A stretch of DNA of 46,132 nt, taken from assembly GCA_026708685.1 (NCBI GenBank), contig JAPOUL010000164.1, forward strand, positions 1 through 46,132, given 5' to 3'. This document shows positions 26,142 to 35,809 of this stretch, in pieces. Position numbers and translations under genes: made by a program. Position 1 is the first letter of the stretch, and every line of letters starts with the position of its first letter. The notes beneath the pieces were generated by a model. The model searched no databases. It was given only the letters and a program-made list of their open reading frames with translations, and had not been told where the DNA came from. The stretch is from Bacteroidota bacterium (lineage in GTDB: Bacteria; Bacteroidota; Rhodothermia; Rhodothermales; Bin80).

Positions 26142-28144
26142 GTCTGCGAGAACAAACCCATGGACGCATGTACATCGTCCTAACTGCACTAGCACTGTTT
26201 CCCTTGATCATTGCAGGTCAGTTGATATGGCTCAACCTTGCTCAGGGAGATCACCTGCGGGAGCTGGGACTGCGGCAGGCAGAATCTCAGCAGATCCTGC
26301 CACCCCAGCGCGGTGAAATTATTGATCAGCAGGGGCGCCCACTCGTTGTCAATTCACCACGATATAAAGTGGCCCTTGATCCTCTGGCCCCTGGATTTGA
26401 AGACGAGAAAACGTTTTTTCTGGTTCGCTTGTCCTCTTTGACAGGCATGCCCATTTCAGAGCTTCAGTCAAAGATCGAAAAGCGCGTCAGCCAGCAGTTC
26501 GTGCGTTTGGTGGATATAACACCCGATCAACGTCAGGAAGTGGATTCGTGGGATCTTCCGGGAGTGATCATTGAAGAGCACTTTCAGCGACAGTATGTCT
26601 ACAGACAAACAGCCTCCCACATTCTGGGACGCATAGATGTGGACGGCCATGGGGTAGCAGGACTTGAACTTGAATATGATGCCTACCTGACCGGAGTGCC
26701 CGGTCGTCGCACCCTTCTACGGGATCGGCGCGGATTCCTTCGTGTTGACGCAGAGGGAGTTGTCGTTGATGCGGTAGATGGAGAAACCCTGGTCCTCACG
26801 GTTGATCTGATCCGTCAGACCATCATGGAAGAAGAACTGGCTCGTGGAGTTGCCCAGTCGGGGGCCGTTCAGGGAAGTGCAATCGCCGTTGACCCATCCA
26901 CTGGCGCGATTCTGGCGATGGCAAATGTTCCAACCTACGACCCGAATGCACCGATGCTTTCTGCGGTCTCCACTTGGCGTAACCGTGCGATCACCGACCG
27001 ACTGGAGCCTGGATCATCCTTCAAGCTCATTGCTGCATCGGCCGCCCTTGAATCAGGAATGACCACCATGGATCGTATTGTCAATACTGGGAATGGTCAG
27101 TTTCAGATTGCCAGTTATACCATCAATGATATTGTCGAGTATGGAGAACTCACCTTTAAGGATGTTATTGTTAAAAGCAGCAATGTGGGAATGGCCCTTA
27201 CGACCAAAGAAATGCCCGAAGAAACACTCTATGGCTACATTCGCAATTTTGGGTTTGGACAGAAAACATGGATTGATCTTCCAGGAGAGACCGCAGGGTT
27301 TTTGAAACGAACCGACCGATGGAGCAGAACGACCAAAACTGCACTCAGTATCGGCTACGAGATTGATGTAACACCTCTTCAGATCCTCATGGCTTATGCA
27401 GCTTTGGCCAATGATGGTCTCCTTCGCCAGCCCTACATCGTCGCCGAACGACGGGATGTTACAGGAAACCTGCTCTGGAGTGCACAAAATGACCCGGCCC
27501 GAACGGATTCCATACGACGAGTCCTTTCCCATGAGACTTCTCAACGTCTCATATCCGCACTGGTGGATGTGGTCCAACGTGGAACCGCTACTGATGCTCA
27601 GATTCCTCACATCACGGTTGCTGGAAAAACGGGTACGGCCCGTAAAACGGTTTACGGCCGATACATTGATCAGTACCGGTCCACCTTTGTGGGGTTTTAC
27701 CCTGCTGAAAACCCAGAAATCGCAATGATTGTGATTCTTGATGAACCACAAACCAGTATTTTTGGGGGAAAGGTTTCTGGGCCAATTTTCCGACAGATTG
27801 CACAGCGATGGGACGTTGCATTCTCTACGTCTCCGACCCCCTTCCCAGAAGAAACTTGGCAAATGGCTGTGTCCGACCAAGATGATGATGCTCCATCAGC
27901 CTTTTTGTCCTCCGTTGAATCGGCAGATGTTCAGCAGAATACTGGCATCAAACCTCACAGAGTTCCCCCTTTGAGCGATAGCACGGCCATGCCCAATGTA
28001 GTCGGACTTGATGCACGAGCCGCCCATTACCTCCTGAGCTCCAAGGGAATCCGCGTCCAGTTCCATGGATCTGGCTCCGTTGTTGAGCAAACTCCCCAAG
28101 CCGGCGAGCATGCTGATCCGGTGGCCATTCTTCACTTGCAATAA
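26138..28144 (+). CDS. ftsI: FtsI-type class B penicillin-binding protein with C-terminal PASTA domain
   Basis: This septal transpeptidase crosslinks peptidoglycan. The 668-aa protein has an N-terminal anchor (about 11-33), a dimerisation/pedestal domain (RGEIIDQQGRPLVVN, about 58-73) and a transpeptidase domain with the three active-site motifs: SxxK at S293-K296 (PGSSFK), SxN at S347-N349 (KSSN) and KTGT at 497-500. After an acidic linker comes one PASTA domain (about 617-668, MPNVVGLDARAAHYLL...VVEQTPQAG). PASTA is usual in Gram-positive PBPs and also occurs in some FCB-group FtsI. It overlaps ftsL by 4 bp, and murE starts 1 bp after its stop. Confidence 0.96.
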   Translation: MSLREQTHGRMYIVLTALALFPLIIAGQLIWLNLAQGDHLRELGLRQAESQQILPPQRGEIIDQQGRPLVVNSPRYKVALDPLAPGFEDEKTFFLVRLSSLTGMPISELQSKIEKRVSQQFVRLVDITPDQRQEVDSWDLPGVIIEEHFQRQYVYRQTASHILGRIDVDGHGVAGLELEYDAYLTGVPGRRTLLRDRRGFLRVDAEGVVVDAVDGETLVLTVDLIRQTIMEEELARGVAQSGAVQGSAIAVDPSTGAILAMANVPTYDPNAPMLSAVSTWRNRAITDRLEPGSSFKLIAASAALESGMTTMDRIVNTGNGQFQIASYTINDIVEYGELTFKDVIVKSSNVGMALTTKEMPEETLYGYIRNFGFGQKTWIDLPGETAGFLKRTDRWSRTTKTALSIGYEIDVTPLQILMAYAALANDGLLRQPYIVAERRDVTGNLLWSAQNDPARTDSIRRVLSHETSQRLISALVDVVQRGTATDAQIPHITVAGKTGTARKTVYGRYIDQYRSTFVGFYPAENPEIAMIVILDEPQTSIFGGKVSGPIFRQIAQRWDVAFSTSPTPFPEETWQMAVSDQDDDAPSAFLSSVESADVQQNTGIKPHRVPPLSDSTAMPNVVGLDARAAHYLLSSKGIRVQFHGSGSVVEQTPQAGEHADPVAILHLQ

Positions 28145-28145
28145 G

Positions 28146-29618
28146 ATGACCTGGGACCATCTCCAATCTCGCTTAGTGAACGCTGGACTGCTCATCCACG
28201 CCGACAGGTCTATGGATCATACCACCATCACTGGCATCTCGCAGGATAGCCGGAAGATTCAGCCGGGGTATGTATTTGTATCCATCCATGGCCACGCTGA
28301 ACATGGGAGCTCCTATATCCATCATGCATTGGATGCTGGTGCAGCGATCATTGTGTCCGAAGATGAACGGAACGATATTCCGAACCTTGTTCAGGTCACC
28401 CATGCCCGTAAAGCATGCGCTATCATTGCCGCTGCCTTTTATCACGATCCAGGAAATTCGTTACATCTAACGGGCGTGACAGGAACCAACGGAAAAACAA
28501 CGACCGCTACGGTCCTGCATCATGTATTTGAATCCACTGGAACTCCCACTGGACTCATTGGAACCGTGACCTGTCGTACTGGACATGCAACCTATACTTC
28601 GCACTTGACCACTCCCGATGCAACCGAACTTCAGCCAATGCTGGCAGAAATGGTCCAGTCCGACTGCAAAGCCTGTGTGATTGAGGTATCCTCCCACGCA
28701 TTGGATCAGTACCGAACGGGCACCCTTCATTTTTCAACGGGTATCTTCACCAATCTAAAACAAGATCATCTGGACTATCATCAGACCTTTGAACACTACC
28801 TGTCCTCTAAAAAGCGTCTTTTTGATGGATTGCCCCGTCATGCGACCGCCGTCTACAATCAGGATGATCCTGCAGGGGATCAGATCGTAAAGGATACACG
28901 GGCAAAGAAGTGTTCGTTTGGCCAGAATACAAAAGCAGATATTCAATTCAGGATCGTTGAAGATAGCCCGCGTGGACTCATGCTGAATCTAGATGGGCAG
29001 ACGTGTCAATTTCGGCTTGCTGGCACCTTCAATGCCTACAACCTGGCCGCTGCATACAGTGCTGCACGAGTGACAGGACTTGGTGCAAGCGATGTCATCA
29101 ATGCCCTATCAACAGCACCACCCGTCTCGGGTCGGTATGAGCAGTACCAATGCAATGACCAGACGCGAATCATCATTGATTATGCACATACTCCAGACGC
29201 TCTGGAGCAGGTCCTCAAGTCTTTGCACACATCACGCCGTCATCCATCCCAGATATGGTGTCTTTTTGGGTGTGGTGGAAATCGCGATCGACTCAAGCGC
29301 CCGCTCATGGGTGCCATTGCCGAAAACCTAGCTGATCATGTGGTCATCACCAAAGACAACCCCCGCCGTGAATCGGCTCATAGTATCACCCAGGAGATTC
29401 TTGGGGGCATGCAGTCTCCCCAACATGCCCATCAGATTCCATGCAGATCCGAGGCTGTCAGGTTCGTCGCCCAGTCATGCCATCCAGGTGATATCGTTCT
29501 GCTTGCAGGAAAAGGTCATGAACCTGCTCAGCTTGAACATGAATCCTCCATCACGATGAGTGATCAGCAATTGGTGCTTGATGCATTCTCAGCCGTATCT
29601 CCAGCCCAACTGAACTAG
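28146..29618 (+). CDS. murE: UDP-MurNAc-L-Ala-D-Glu:meso-diaminopimelate ligase
   Basis: MurE adds the third stem residue. The 490-aa ligase has the Mur N-terminal domain (TGISQDSRKIQPGYVF), the ATP loop TGVTGTNGKTTT (about 109-120), the carbamylated-lysine region (YLSSKKRLFDG) and IDYAHTPDALEQVL. At about 404-407 it has DNPR, the motif that contacts meso-diaminopimelate; lysine-adding enzymes differ there. The wall is therefore probably DAP-type. The start is the ATG at 28146, directly after the ftsI stop. Confidence 0.97.
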   Translation: MTWDHLQSRLVNAGLLIHADRSMDHTTITGISQDSRKIQPGYVFVSIHGHAEHGSSYIHHALDAGAAIIVSEDERNDIPNLVQVTHARKACAIIAAAFYHDPGNSLHLTGVTGTNGKTTTATVLHHVFESTGTPTGLIGTVTCRTGHATYTSHLTTPDATELQPMLAEMVQSDCKACVIEVSSHALDQYRTGTLHFSTGIFTNLKQDHLDYHQTFEHYLSSKKRLFDGLPRHATAVYNQDDPAGDQIVKDTRAKKCSFGQNTKADIQFRIVEDSPRGLMLNLDGQTCQFRLAGTFNAYNLAAAYSAARVTGLGASDVINALSTAPPVSGRYEQYQCNDQTRIIIDYAHTPDALEQVLKSLHTSRRHPSQIWCLFGCGGNRDRLKRPLMGAIAENLADHVVITKDNPRRESAHSITQEILGGMQSPQHAHQIPCRSEAVRFVAQSCHPGDIVLLAGKGHEPAQLEHESSITMSDQQLVLDAFSAVSPAQLN

Positions 29619-29621
29619 TCG

Positions 29622-30782
29622 ATGCTCTATTTTCTTTTACAGTGGCTGGAAACGGCATTTAGCCCGCCGGGATTTCAGGTGGTGGAGTTTATCACCGTTC
29701 GTGCGGCCCTTGCTGCCATCAGCGCCTTCTTGATTGTCATGATGATTGGCCCCCGCGTGATCCAGTGGCTGGCACGCAAGCAGCTGGGAGAACAGGTTCG
29801 AACTGAACTTGCATCCAATGGTGTGGATCATTCCCACAAACGCGGAACTCCCACCATGGGAGGAGTCATCATTGTGAGCGCCATCGTGATTTCAACCTTT
29901 TTGTGGGGGGACTTACGCGAAGTCTATGTATGGCTGATTCTGATCACCACGATGTGGATGGCAGGCTTTGGATTCGCAGATGACTATATCAAAACCATTA
30001 AGAAAAACAAAGATGGACTGGATGCACGGATGAAGTTGGCTGGGCAGGTCGGACTTGGGCTTCTGATTGGACTTGTCCTGTACTTTCATCCTCAGTTTGA
30101 GCAGACGCGTTCTGTAACAGAGCTACCGCTCTTGCGAGAGTGGCTCCTTGACTATAATGTTCTTGGAAACCTTTTATTTGCGGGTGCAGATCTCGGATGG
30201 TTACTCTTTATTCCCACCTCCATTTTCATTGTAACGGCCACCTCTAATGCGGTCAATCTCACCGATGGGCTTGATGGGCTTGCATCGGGAACGACGGCCA
30301 TTGTAGCCATTGGTCTCTTTGTTCTGGCCTACATCTCTGGCCATCTTGGATTCTCCTCCTATCTCGGGGTGATGTATCTGGAAGGGGCGGGTGAACTGAC
30401 TGTCTTTATTGCATCGTTGGTGGTTGCATGTTTGGGATTTTTATGGTTCAACAGCTATCCTGCTTCGGTCTTTATGGGAGATACAGGATCCCTGTCTCTG
30501 GGTGCTGCCATTGCGGTCGTCGCCCTGATGATCAAAAAGGAATTTCTTCTCCCCCTTCTGTGTGCAATCTTTTTTATCGAGACGCTGTCAGTCATTATAC
30601 AGACCTCCTACTTCCGCTATACACGCCTAAAAACGGGGGAAGGAAAACGCATTTTCAAGATGGCTCCTCTCCATCATCACTATGAGGCTGGTGGAATGCA
30701 CGAGGTCAAGATTGTATCGCGCTTCTGGCTGATTACCGTGATCACCATGCTGACAACGCTCCTTTCTCTTCGAATCCGATGA
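29622..30782 (+). CDS. mraY: phospho-MurNAc-pentapeptide transferase (lipid I synthase)
   Basis: MraY transfers phospho-MurNAc-pentapeptide to undecaprenyl phosphate. The 386-aa protein has about ten membrane helices and the conserved cytosolic loops: GTPTMGGV, FADDYIK with the Asp pair (about 120-121), NAVNLTDGLDGLA, FMGDTGSLSLG and PLHHHYE. The length is within the family range, with a slightly longer external loop around 135-165. It lies 3 bp after murE and overlaps murD by 4 bp. murF, often found between murE and mraY in other phyla, is absent. Confidence 0.97.
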   Translation: MLYFLLQWLETAFSPPGFQVVEFITVRAALAAISAFLIVMMIGPRVIQWLARKQLGEQVRTELASNGVDHSHKRGTPTMGGVIIVSAIVISTFLWGDLREVYVWLILITTMWMAGFGFADDYIKTIKKNKDGLDARMKLAGQVGLGLLIGLVLYFHPQFEQTRSVTELPLLREWLLDYNVLGNLLFAGADLGWLLFIPTSIFIVTATSNAVNLTDGLDGLASGTTAIVAIGLFVLAYISGHLGFSSYLGVMYLEGAGELTVFIASLVVACLGFLWFNSYPASVFMGDTGSLSLGAAIAVVALMIKKEFLLPLLCAIFFIETLSVIIQTSYFRYTRLKTGEGKRIFKMAPLHHHYEAGGMHEVKIVSRFWLITVITMLTTLLSLRIR

Positions 30783-32137
30783 ACCAGCAATCGAGTGTTA
30801 CAGGAAAGCAGGTCACCGTATTGGGATCTGGCCGAAGTGGGCGAGCGGTGTCGAATCTTCTGGTTCGATCAGGGGCGGCTGTATTTCTGTCAGACTGTCA
30901 CAGGATGGATGCTCAGACACGCAGGTGGTGTCATCAACGGGGTATTGATTATGAAGAGTGTGGTCATACAGAAGCAGTGCTTCAAGCAGATTTTGTGGTC
31001 ATCAGCCCAGGAGTTCCCTCTTCGGATGGTTTTGTACAGCAGGCACTTGCAATGGACATCCCGATCTATTCTGAATTAGAAGTTGCATCATGGTATGCAC
31101 CAGGAGGTCCAGTCATCGCCATCACGGGAACCAATGGAAAAACAACGACTGCATCTCTGATTGCACATATGTTGAATACCAGCCATCGATCTTCCGTTTT
31201 GGCCGGAAATATTGGAACCCCTCTTTCTGAGCATGTCCTTGATCTGGATTCAGATACCGTGATTGTACTAGAGGTCTCCAGCTTTCAACTGGATCATGTG
31301 GACTCTTTCCGTCCTGATGTGAGTGTGCTCCTGAACATTACATCGGACCATCTTGACCGATATGATGGTCATTTTGAGCATTACGCCCAGAGTAAACTGC
31401 GCATCTACGAAAATCAGTCTACTCAGGATGTGGTCGTCTACAATTACGATGATACTCTGGTGCGTAAGCAGGTCGAATTCTTCACCTCTACCTCAGATGT
31501 TCAGGGGCTTCCCTTTAGCTGTCAGGTGGAACTCTCCCAAGGTGCAGATGCTCTCCGCGATAGGATTCGTCTTCAGGAGAAGGTTCTGATGTCTATTGAC
31601 GATCTTCAACTTCATGGGCCCCACAACGTAAGCAATTCCCTTGCAGCTGCACTGGCTGGACAAAGTGTTGGATTAAATGATGCAACCTTGTGCAAGAGCC
31701 TCCGTGAATTCGGTGGTATTGATCATCGACTTGAAGTCGTCCGAAGGATTGAGGGAGTCACCTATATCAATGATTCCAAAGCAACCAATGTTGATGCACT
31801 CAAATATGCACTGTCGAGTTTTTCATCTCCCATCGTATTACTGGCTGGAGGTCGCGATAAAGGAAATGACTATGAGGTCATTAAGCCCCTCATCCAAAGC
31901 AAGGTACATACGCTGATTACATTTGGAGAAAGTGCTCCAAAGATGCTTCAGGAACTTGGCCCTTACACCGATCTGGCCATGGCCTCATCGACTCTGGATG
32001 ATGCCACTCGTCAGGCACATCAGAATGCCCGTCAAGGGGATGTTGTCCTGCTGAGCCCCGCCTGCTCTTCGCTTGATCAGTATTCAAGTTATGAAGAACG
32101 TGGAGCGGTTTTTCGGCACATTGTGGAGGAGTTTTGA
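30779..32137 (+). CDS. murD: UDP-MurNAc-L-alanine:D-glutamate ligase
   Basis: MurD adds D-Glu to UDP-MurNAc-L-Ala. The 452-aa protein has an N-terminal Rossmann domain (VTVLGSGRSGRAVSNLL), ISPGVP, the ATP loop ITGTNGKTTT (about 115-124), the LEVSSFQLD segment and DHLDRY. A C-terminal domain follows, with INDSKATNVDA and LLAGGRDKGNDY, the features that distinguish MurD. It overlaps mraY by 4 bp (ATGA). Its stop overlaps a TTG in the next frame, but ftsW more probably starts at 32140. Confidence 0.97.
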   Translation: MNQQSSVTGKQVTVLGSGRSGRAVSNLLVRSGAAVFLSDCHRMDAQTRRWCHQRGIDYEECGHTEAVLQADFVVISPGVPSSDGFVQQALAMDIPIYSELEVASWYAPGGPVIAITGTNGKTTTASLIAHMLNTSHRSSVLAGNIGTPLSEHVLDLDSDTVIVLEVSSFQLDHVDSFRPDVSVLLNITSDHLDRYDGHFEHYAQSKLRIYENQSTQDVVVYNYDDTLVRKQVEFFTSTSDVQGLPFSCQVELSQGADALRDRIRLQEKVLMSIDDLQLHGPHNVSNSLAAALAGQSVGLNDATLCKSLREFGGIDHRLEVVRRIEGVTYINDSKATNVDALKYALSSFSSPIVLLAGGRDKGNDYEVIKPLIQSKVHTLITFGESAPKMLQELGPYTDLAMASSTLDDATRQAHQNARQGDVVLLSPACSSLDQYSSYEERGAVFRHIVEEF

Positions 32138-32139
32138 GG

Positions 32140-33291
32140 ATGATCCATTCTGTGAAAACCATGACTGCCACTGCTTCAGCACCCATGGATAAGTATGTCC
32201 TGTGGATTGCTCTTGCCTTGTCGGCCATTGGAATTATGGCCGTCTATAGTGCGATTGCTTTTCTGGCAGAGGTCAAGGCAGACGGAGACACAGAGCAATT
32301 TTTGTGGCGTCATATCATCCGCATCAGTTTGGCACTGGCCACCCTTGTCATCTTCAGCATGTTGGATTACCACCAGCTTGCACGTTGGTCCAAGCTCCTG
32401 CTGGTCGCCTCTCTACTGCTACTGGTTCTGGTGCGAATCTTTGGAGTTTCATACGGAGGGGCTACACGTGCATTTCAATTCAGTATTCTGAGCTTTCAGC
32501 CATCCGATATAGCAAAGGTTGCCGTGATCCTCTACATCTCTGTCCTCTTGGTGCGCAAACAGGAATATATTCACAGTTTTAGTCGAGCCATTCTACCCCT
32601 GATGTTGTGGACATTTCTCACGGTTGTCCTCATTGGGCTTGAAGATATATCCACTGCTTTCTTGGTGTTATTGACTCTAATGCTGATGGCATTTATTGGA
32701 CGCGTGAGTTTGAAGTATTTAGGAGGTGCATGTGCCTTGGGAGCCCTGTGCGTTGTGCTCATGTTGCAGGCCTCTCCAAATCGTGCAGAGCGGCTGGAAT
32801 CATACCTCGGACTCAAGATCTTTTCCAATACGGAGCAGGCGGATGTATTCAGTTTACAGGCAGAGGGGTATCAATCCCATCAGGCACAGATTGCACTTGC
32901 GATGGGGAATTGGTTTGGACAGGGGCCGGGAAAGAGTATGCAACGCAATTTCTTGCCTGCTCCGTACAATGATTTCATTTTTGCGATCATCGCCGAGGAA
33001 TATGGCTTGGTGGGAGGCCTTGTGCTTCTCGGTCTATTTCTGCTGTTTCTATTGCGGGGATTCTTGAGGATTGCACGACATGCCATGGATCCGCTTGGGC
33101 TTTTTCTCGCGGTTGGTTGCTCATCCCTGCTGTTCCTGTATGGCTTGATCCATGCAGGGGTATCCGTTGGCATTCTGCCGGTTACAGGTCTTCCGCTCCC
33201 TCTGGTGTCTTATGGTGGAACCTCCATGCTATCCGCAGGGATGCTGATCGGAATTCTTCTCAACATTTCTCGACAGTTAGACAGGCGATGA
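32140..33291 (+). CDS. ftsW: septal peptidoglycan glycosyltransferase FtsW (SEDS family)
   Basis: FtsW polymerises lipid II at the septum with FtsI. The 383-aa protein has ten hydrophobic helices. It carries SEDS signatures: the catalytic Asp region YNDFIFAIIAEEYGLVGG and the end GLPLPLVSYGGTSML. The usual QPSE motif reads QPSD here (SFQPSDIAKVA). The start is set at ATG 32140, with GGAGGAG nine bases before it inside murD; a TTG at 32134 is an alternative. The stop overlaps murG by 4 bp. Confidence 0.96.
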   Translation: MIHSVKTMTATASAPMDKYVLWIALALSAIGIMAVYSAIAFLAEVKADGDTEQFLWRHIIRISLALATLVIFSMLDYHQLARWSKLLLVASLLLLVLVRIFGVSYGGATRAFQFSILSFQPSDIAKVAVILYISVLLVRKQEYIHSFSRAILPLMLWTFLTVVLIGLEDISTAFLVLLTLMLMAFIGRVSLKYLGGACALGALCVVLMLQASPNRAERLESYLGLKIFSNTEQADVFSLQAEGYQSHQAQIALAMGNWFGQGPGKSMQRNFLPAPYNDFIFAIIAEEYGLVGGLVLLGLFLLFLLRGFLRIARHAMDPLGLFLAVGCSSLLFLYGLIHAGVSVGILPVTGLPLPLVSYGGTSMLSAGMLIGILLNISRQLDRR

Positions 33292-34394
33292 GACGAGCTC
33301 CAAGAATTTTGCTGGCTGGTGGTGGCACAGGAGGTCATGTCTACCCTGCGATCGCGATCGCTCAAGCCATCCGCTCCATTGAGCCCAAAAGTGCGATCGC
33401 ATTTGCTGGGACGCGCGATCATCTGGAGTGGAATGCTGTTCCAGATGCCGGGTTTGAGATTCATCCGATCACGATCAGTGGGTTCCATCGCAAACAGCTA
33501 CTGCGTAATGTGGGTCTGCCCTTCAAGCTGGCTACGGGACTGTGGCAGAGCTACCAGCTGGTGCAAAACTTTGACGCGGATGTCGTTGTGGGAACAGGGG
33601 GCTATGTTTCTGGCCCCGTATTGTGGGCAGCCAGTCTTCGTGGCCGCCCAACGGTGGCCCAAGAGCAAAACGCCTATGCAGGGATCACCAATCGGATTGT
33701 TGGACATCGTGCCGCACAGATCCACATTGCATTTGAAGAAGCCAAGAGCTGGTTCCCCGAAGGACGATGCAGAGTCAGTGGAAACCCGGTCCGTGAGGAG
33801 CTGGCATCGTCCATCCAGCGCAGTAATGCCCGAACATCTCTTGATGTACCGCAGGATGCCAAGGTTGTCTTTGTCTTTGGTGGATCTCTTGGAAGTCAGG
33901 CCATCAATGAGGCCATGTGTCAGGTTTCTGACCAGATCCTCTCCGATCCAATGGTTCATGTGATCTGGCAGACCGGTCGACTTTATTATGAGCGCATGAA
34001 AAAGCACGAGCAGGCTCGGCTTCGGATTTTGAAGTATGTCGACCAGATGGATCTTGCTTATGCCGCATGTGATCTGGTGGTTGCTCGGGCGGGGGCATTG
34101 ACATGCAGCGAGCTGTTATGTACAGCAACGCCCGCCATTCTGATCCCATCCCCGCAGGTCGCCGAGGATCATCAGACCAAAAATGCAAGGAGCATGGCAC
34201 GTATCGGTGCTGCCATCTGCATCCCAGAGGAGGACCTTCTCAATGCACTGTCTATTCAGGTTCCTGCCCTTCTTGCAGACCAAGAACGCAGAGCTACGAT
34301 GACATCCAAGGCCCGAAAAGCTGCGAAACCTCAAGCGGCCACGACCATCGCAAACGATATTCTGGCACTGATTGGATGGGAGGGCTACGCATGA
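33288..34394 (+). CDS. murG: MurG, lipid II synthase (GT28)
   Basis: MurG adds GlcNAc to lipid I at the inner face of the membrane. The 368-aa GT-B enzyme starts RRAPRILLAGGGTGGHVYPA with the glycine-rich loop (GGGTGGH at 11-17), then GTGGYVSGPV and the QEQNAYAGITNR segment. The C-terminal half has VFGGSLGSQAINE and ARAGALTCSELL, which hold UDP-GlcNAc. The frame is open much further upstream inside ftsW, but the family N-terminus fixes the ATG at 33288, in an ATGA overlap with ftsW. Confidence 0.97.
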   Translation: MRRAPRILLAGGGTGGHVYPAIAIAQAIRSIEPKSAIAFAGTRDHLEWNAVPDAGFEIHPITISGFHRKQLLRNVGLPFKLATGLWQSYQLVQNFDADVVVGTGGYVSGPVLWAASLRGRPTVAQEQNAYAGITNRIVGHRAAQIHIAFEEAKSWFPEGRCRVSGNPVREELASSIQRSNARTSLDVPQDAKVVFVFGGSLGSQAINEAMCQVSDQILSDPMVHVIWQTGRLYYERMKKHEQARLRILKYVDQMDLAYAACDLVVARAGALTCSELLCTATPAILIPSPQVAEDHQTKNARSMARIGAAICIPEEDLLNALSIQVPALLADQERRATMTSKARKAAKPQAATTIANDILALIGWEGYA

Positions 34395-35803
34395 AGATGA
34401 ATCGTAGACAGCCCTGGTTCGGCCAAATCCGCCATGTCCACATGATAGGAATCGGCGGCATTGGAATGAGTTCCATCGCCCATGTACTCCTCGCACGAGG
34501 CTATCGGGTGACAGGCTCCGACATACACCTGAGCGAGATCACCGATCAGCTGCAGCAAAAAGGAGCGATCATCCATGAAGGACATCACCAGCGACAGGTG
34601 AAGAATGCAGATGTCGTGGTCTATTCCTCCGCAGTGAATCCTGATACCAATACCGAAACGCAGGCCGCTCTGGCCAACAGGACTCCCCTGATTCCCCGAT
34701 CCGAAATGCTCGGTGAGCTGATGCGTATGAAATACGGAATTGCAATTGCTGGTACTCATGGCAAAACGACTACCACCAGTCTGGTTGGGCATGTCATTGC
34801 AGAGGGTGGGTTTGATCCGACCGTCATTGTAGGTGGCAAAGTCACCCAATTCAACAGCAATGCCTTGAGTGGCGATGGAGATATTATTGTCATTGAGGCC
34901 GATGAATATGATCGTACCTTTTTACGACTTACTCCTGCCCTGGCGGTGATCACCTGCATTGAAGAAGAGCATCTTGATGTCTATTCAGACCTGAGCGAAA
35001 TCCTTGATGCATTCAGCGAATTTGCAGTGCAAGTGCCCTTTTTCGGAGCTGCGATTGTGTGCCTAGATGACCCTGGTGTCCTCTCTATTCTTCCAAAGAT
35101 TGATCGTAGACTGGTCACGTATGGAACCTCGCGCCAGGCGATGATTCGAGCCGAACGAATCACCCACGATCAACAGACTACACGCTTTGATGTGATTGCC
35201 TCTGGAAAACAGTTGGGAACCATCCAATTGAAGGCTTTAGGTGTACATAATGTGCTCAACGCATTGGCCGCTGTTGCAGTAGGGCTAGAACTTGATCTTC
35301 CTTTTGAACACATTCAGTCGGGGCTGGAGAAGTTTTCTGGCGTTCGGAGGCGTTTTCAAATCGTGAGTCAATCTCAGGATATCATTGTGGTGGATGACTA
35401 TGCCCATCACCCGACTGAGGTTCTCGCCACCCTTGATGCAGCAAGTCAGGGGTATCCAGATCGGCGACTGATCTGTGTTTTTCAGCCTCATCTCTACTCT
35501 CGCACGATTGATTTTCAACAGGAGTTTGCATCGTCTTTTTTCAATGCAAATGTATTGATTGTGACCGATATTTATTCCGCACGAGAGCAGCCCATCTCTG
35601 GAATCACAGGTGAATTAATCGTTGATCTTGCAAGTGCTCAGGGGCATCGTGATGCCCGGTACATCCATGACAGACATCAGATCATCCCCATACTGCTGGA
35701 GGAAGTCCAATCAGGCGATCTGGTGGTGTTCATGGGAGCGGGAGACATTTGGCGTACAGCTCGTCAATATTGTGAACAACTCTGTCCAAGCGTCGCCGCC
35801 TAA
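34391..35803 (+). CDS. murC: UDP-MurNAc:L-alanine ligase
   Basis: MurC adds the first stem residue. The 470-aa ligase has HMIGIGGIGMSSIA (Rossmann domain), VVYSSAVNPDT, the ATP loop AGTHGKTTTTS (about 120-130), EADEYDRTFL, and the MurC-specific VVDDYAHHPTEV and FQPHLYSRT. The start is the ATG overlapping the murG stop; the open frame continues far upstream inside murG but without homology. It ends 6 bp before ftsQ. The murB and ddl genes that often follow murC in other phyla are absent. Confidence 0.97.
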   Translation: MKMNRRQPWFGQIRHVHMIGIGGIGMSSIAHVLLARGYRVTGSDIHLSEITDQLQQKGAIIHEGHHQRQVKNADVVVYSSAVNPDTNTETQAALANRTPLIPRSEMLGELMRMKYGIAIAGTHGKTTTTSLVGHVIAEGGFDPTVIVGGKVTQFNSNALSGDGDIIVIEADEYDRTFLRLTPALAVITCIEEEHLDVYSDLSEILDAFSEFAVQVPFFGAAIVCLDDPGVLSILPKIDRRLVTYGTSRQAMIRAERITHDQQTTRFDVIASGKQLGTIQLKALGVHNVLNALAAVAVGLELDLPFEHIQSGLEKFSGVRRRFQIVSQSQDIIVVDDYAHHPTEVLATLDAASQGYPDRRLICVFQPHLYSRTIDFQQEFASSFFNANVLIVTDIYSAREQPISGITGELIVDLASAQGHRDARYIHDRHQIIPILLEEVQSGDLVVFMGAGDIWRTARQYCEQLCPSVAA

Positions 35804-35809
35804 GTCACT

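Noticed and set aside
27053-27880. 275-aa minus-strand ORF inside ftsI
   Set aside because: It is antisense to the transpeptidase domain, whose motifs are all intact. Its composition (Cys, Ser and His rich) looks like a shadow frame.
34103-34390. 96-residue N-terminal extension of MurC (similar extensions of MurG from 33117 and MurE from 28065)
   Set aside because: The extra residues lie inside the upstream gene in another frame and match nothing in the Mur families. The ATGA-coupled or adjacent starts give normal N-termini.
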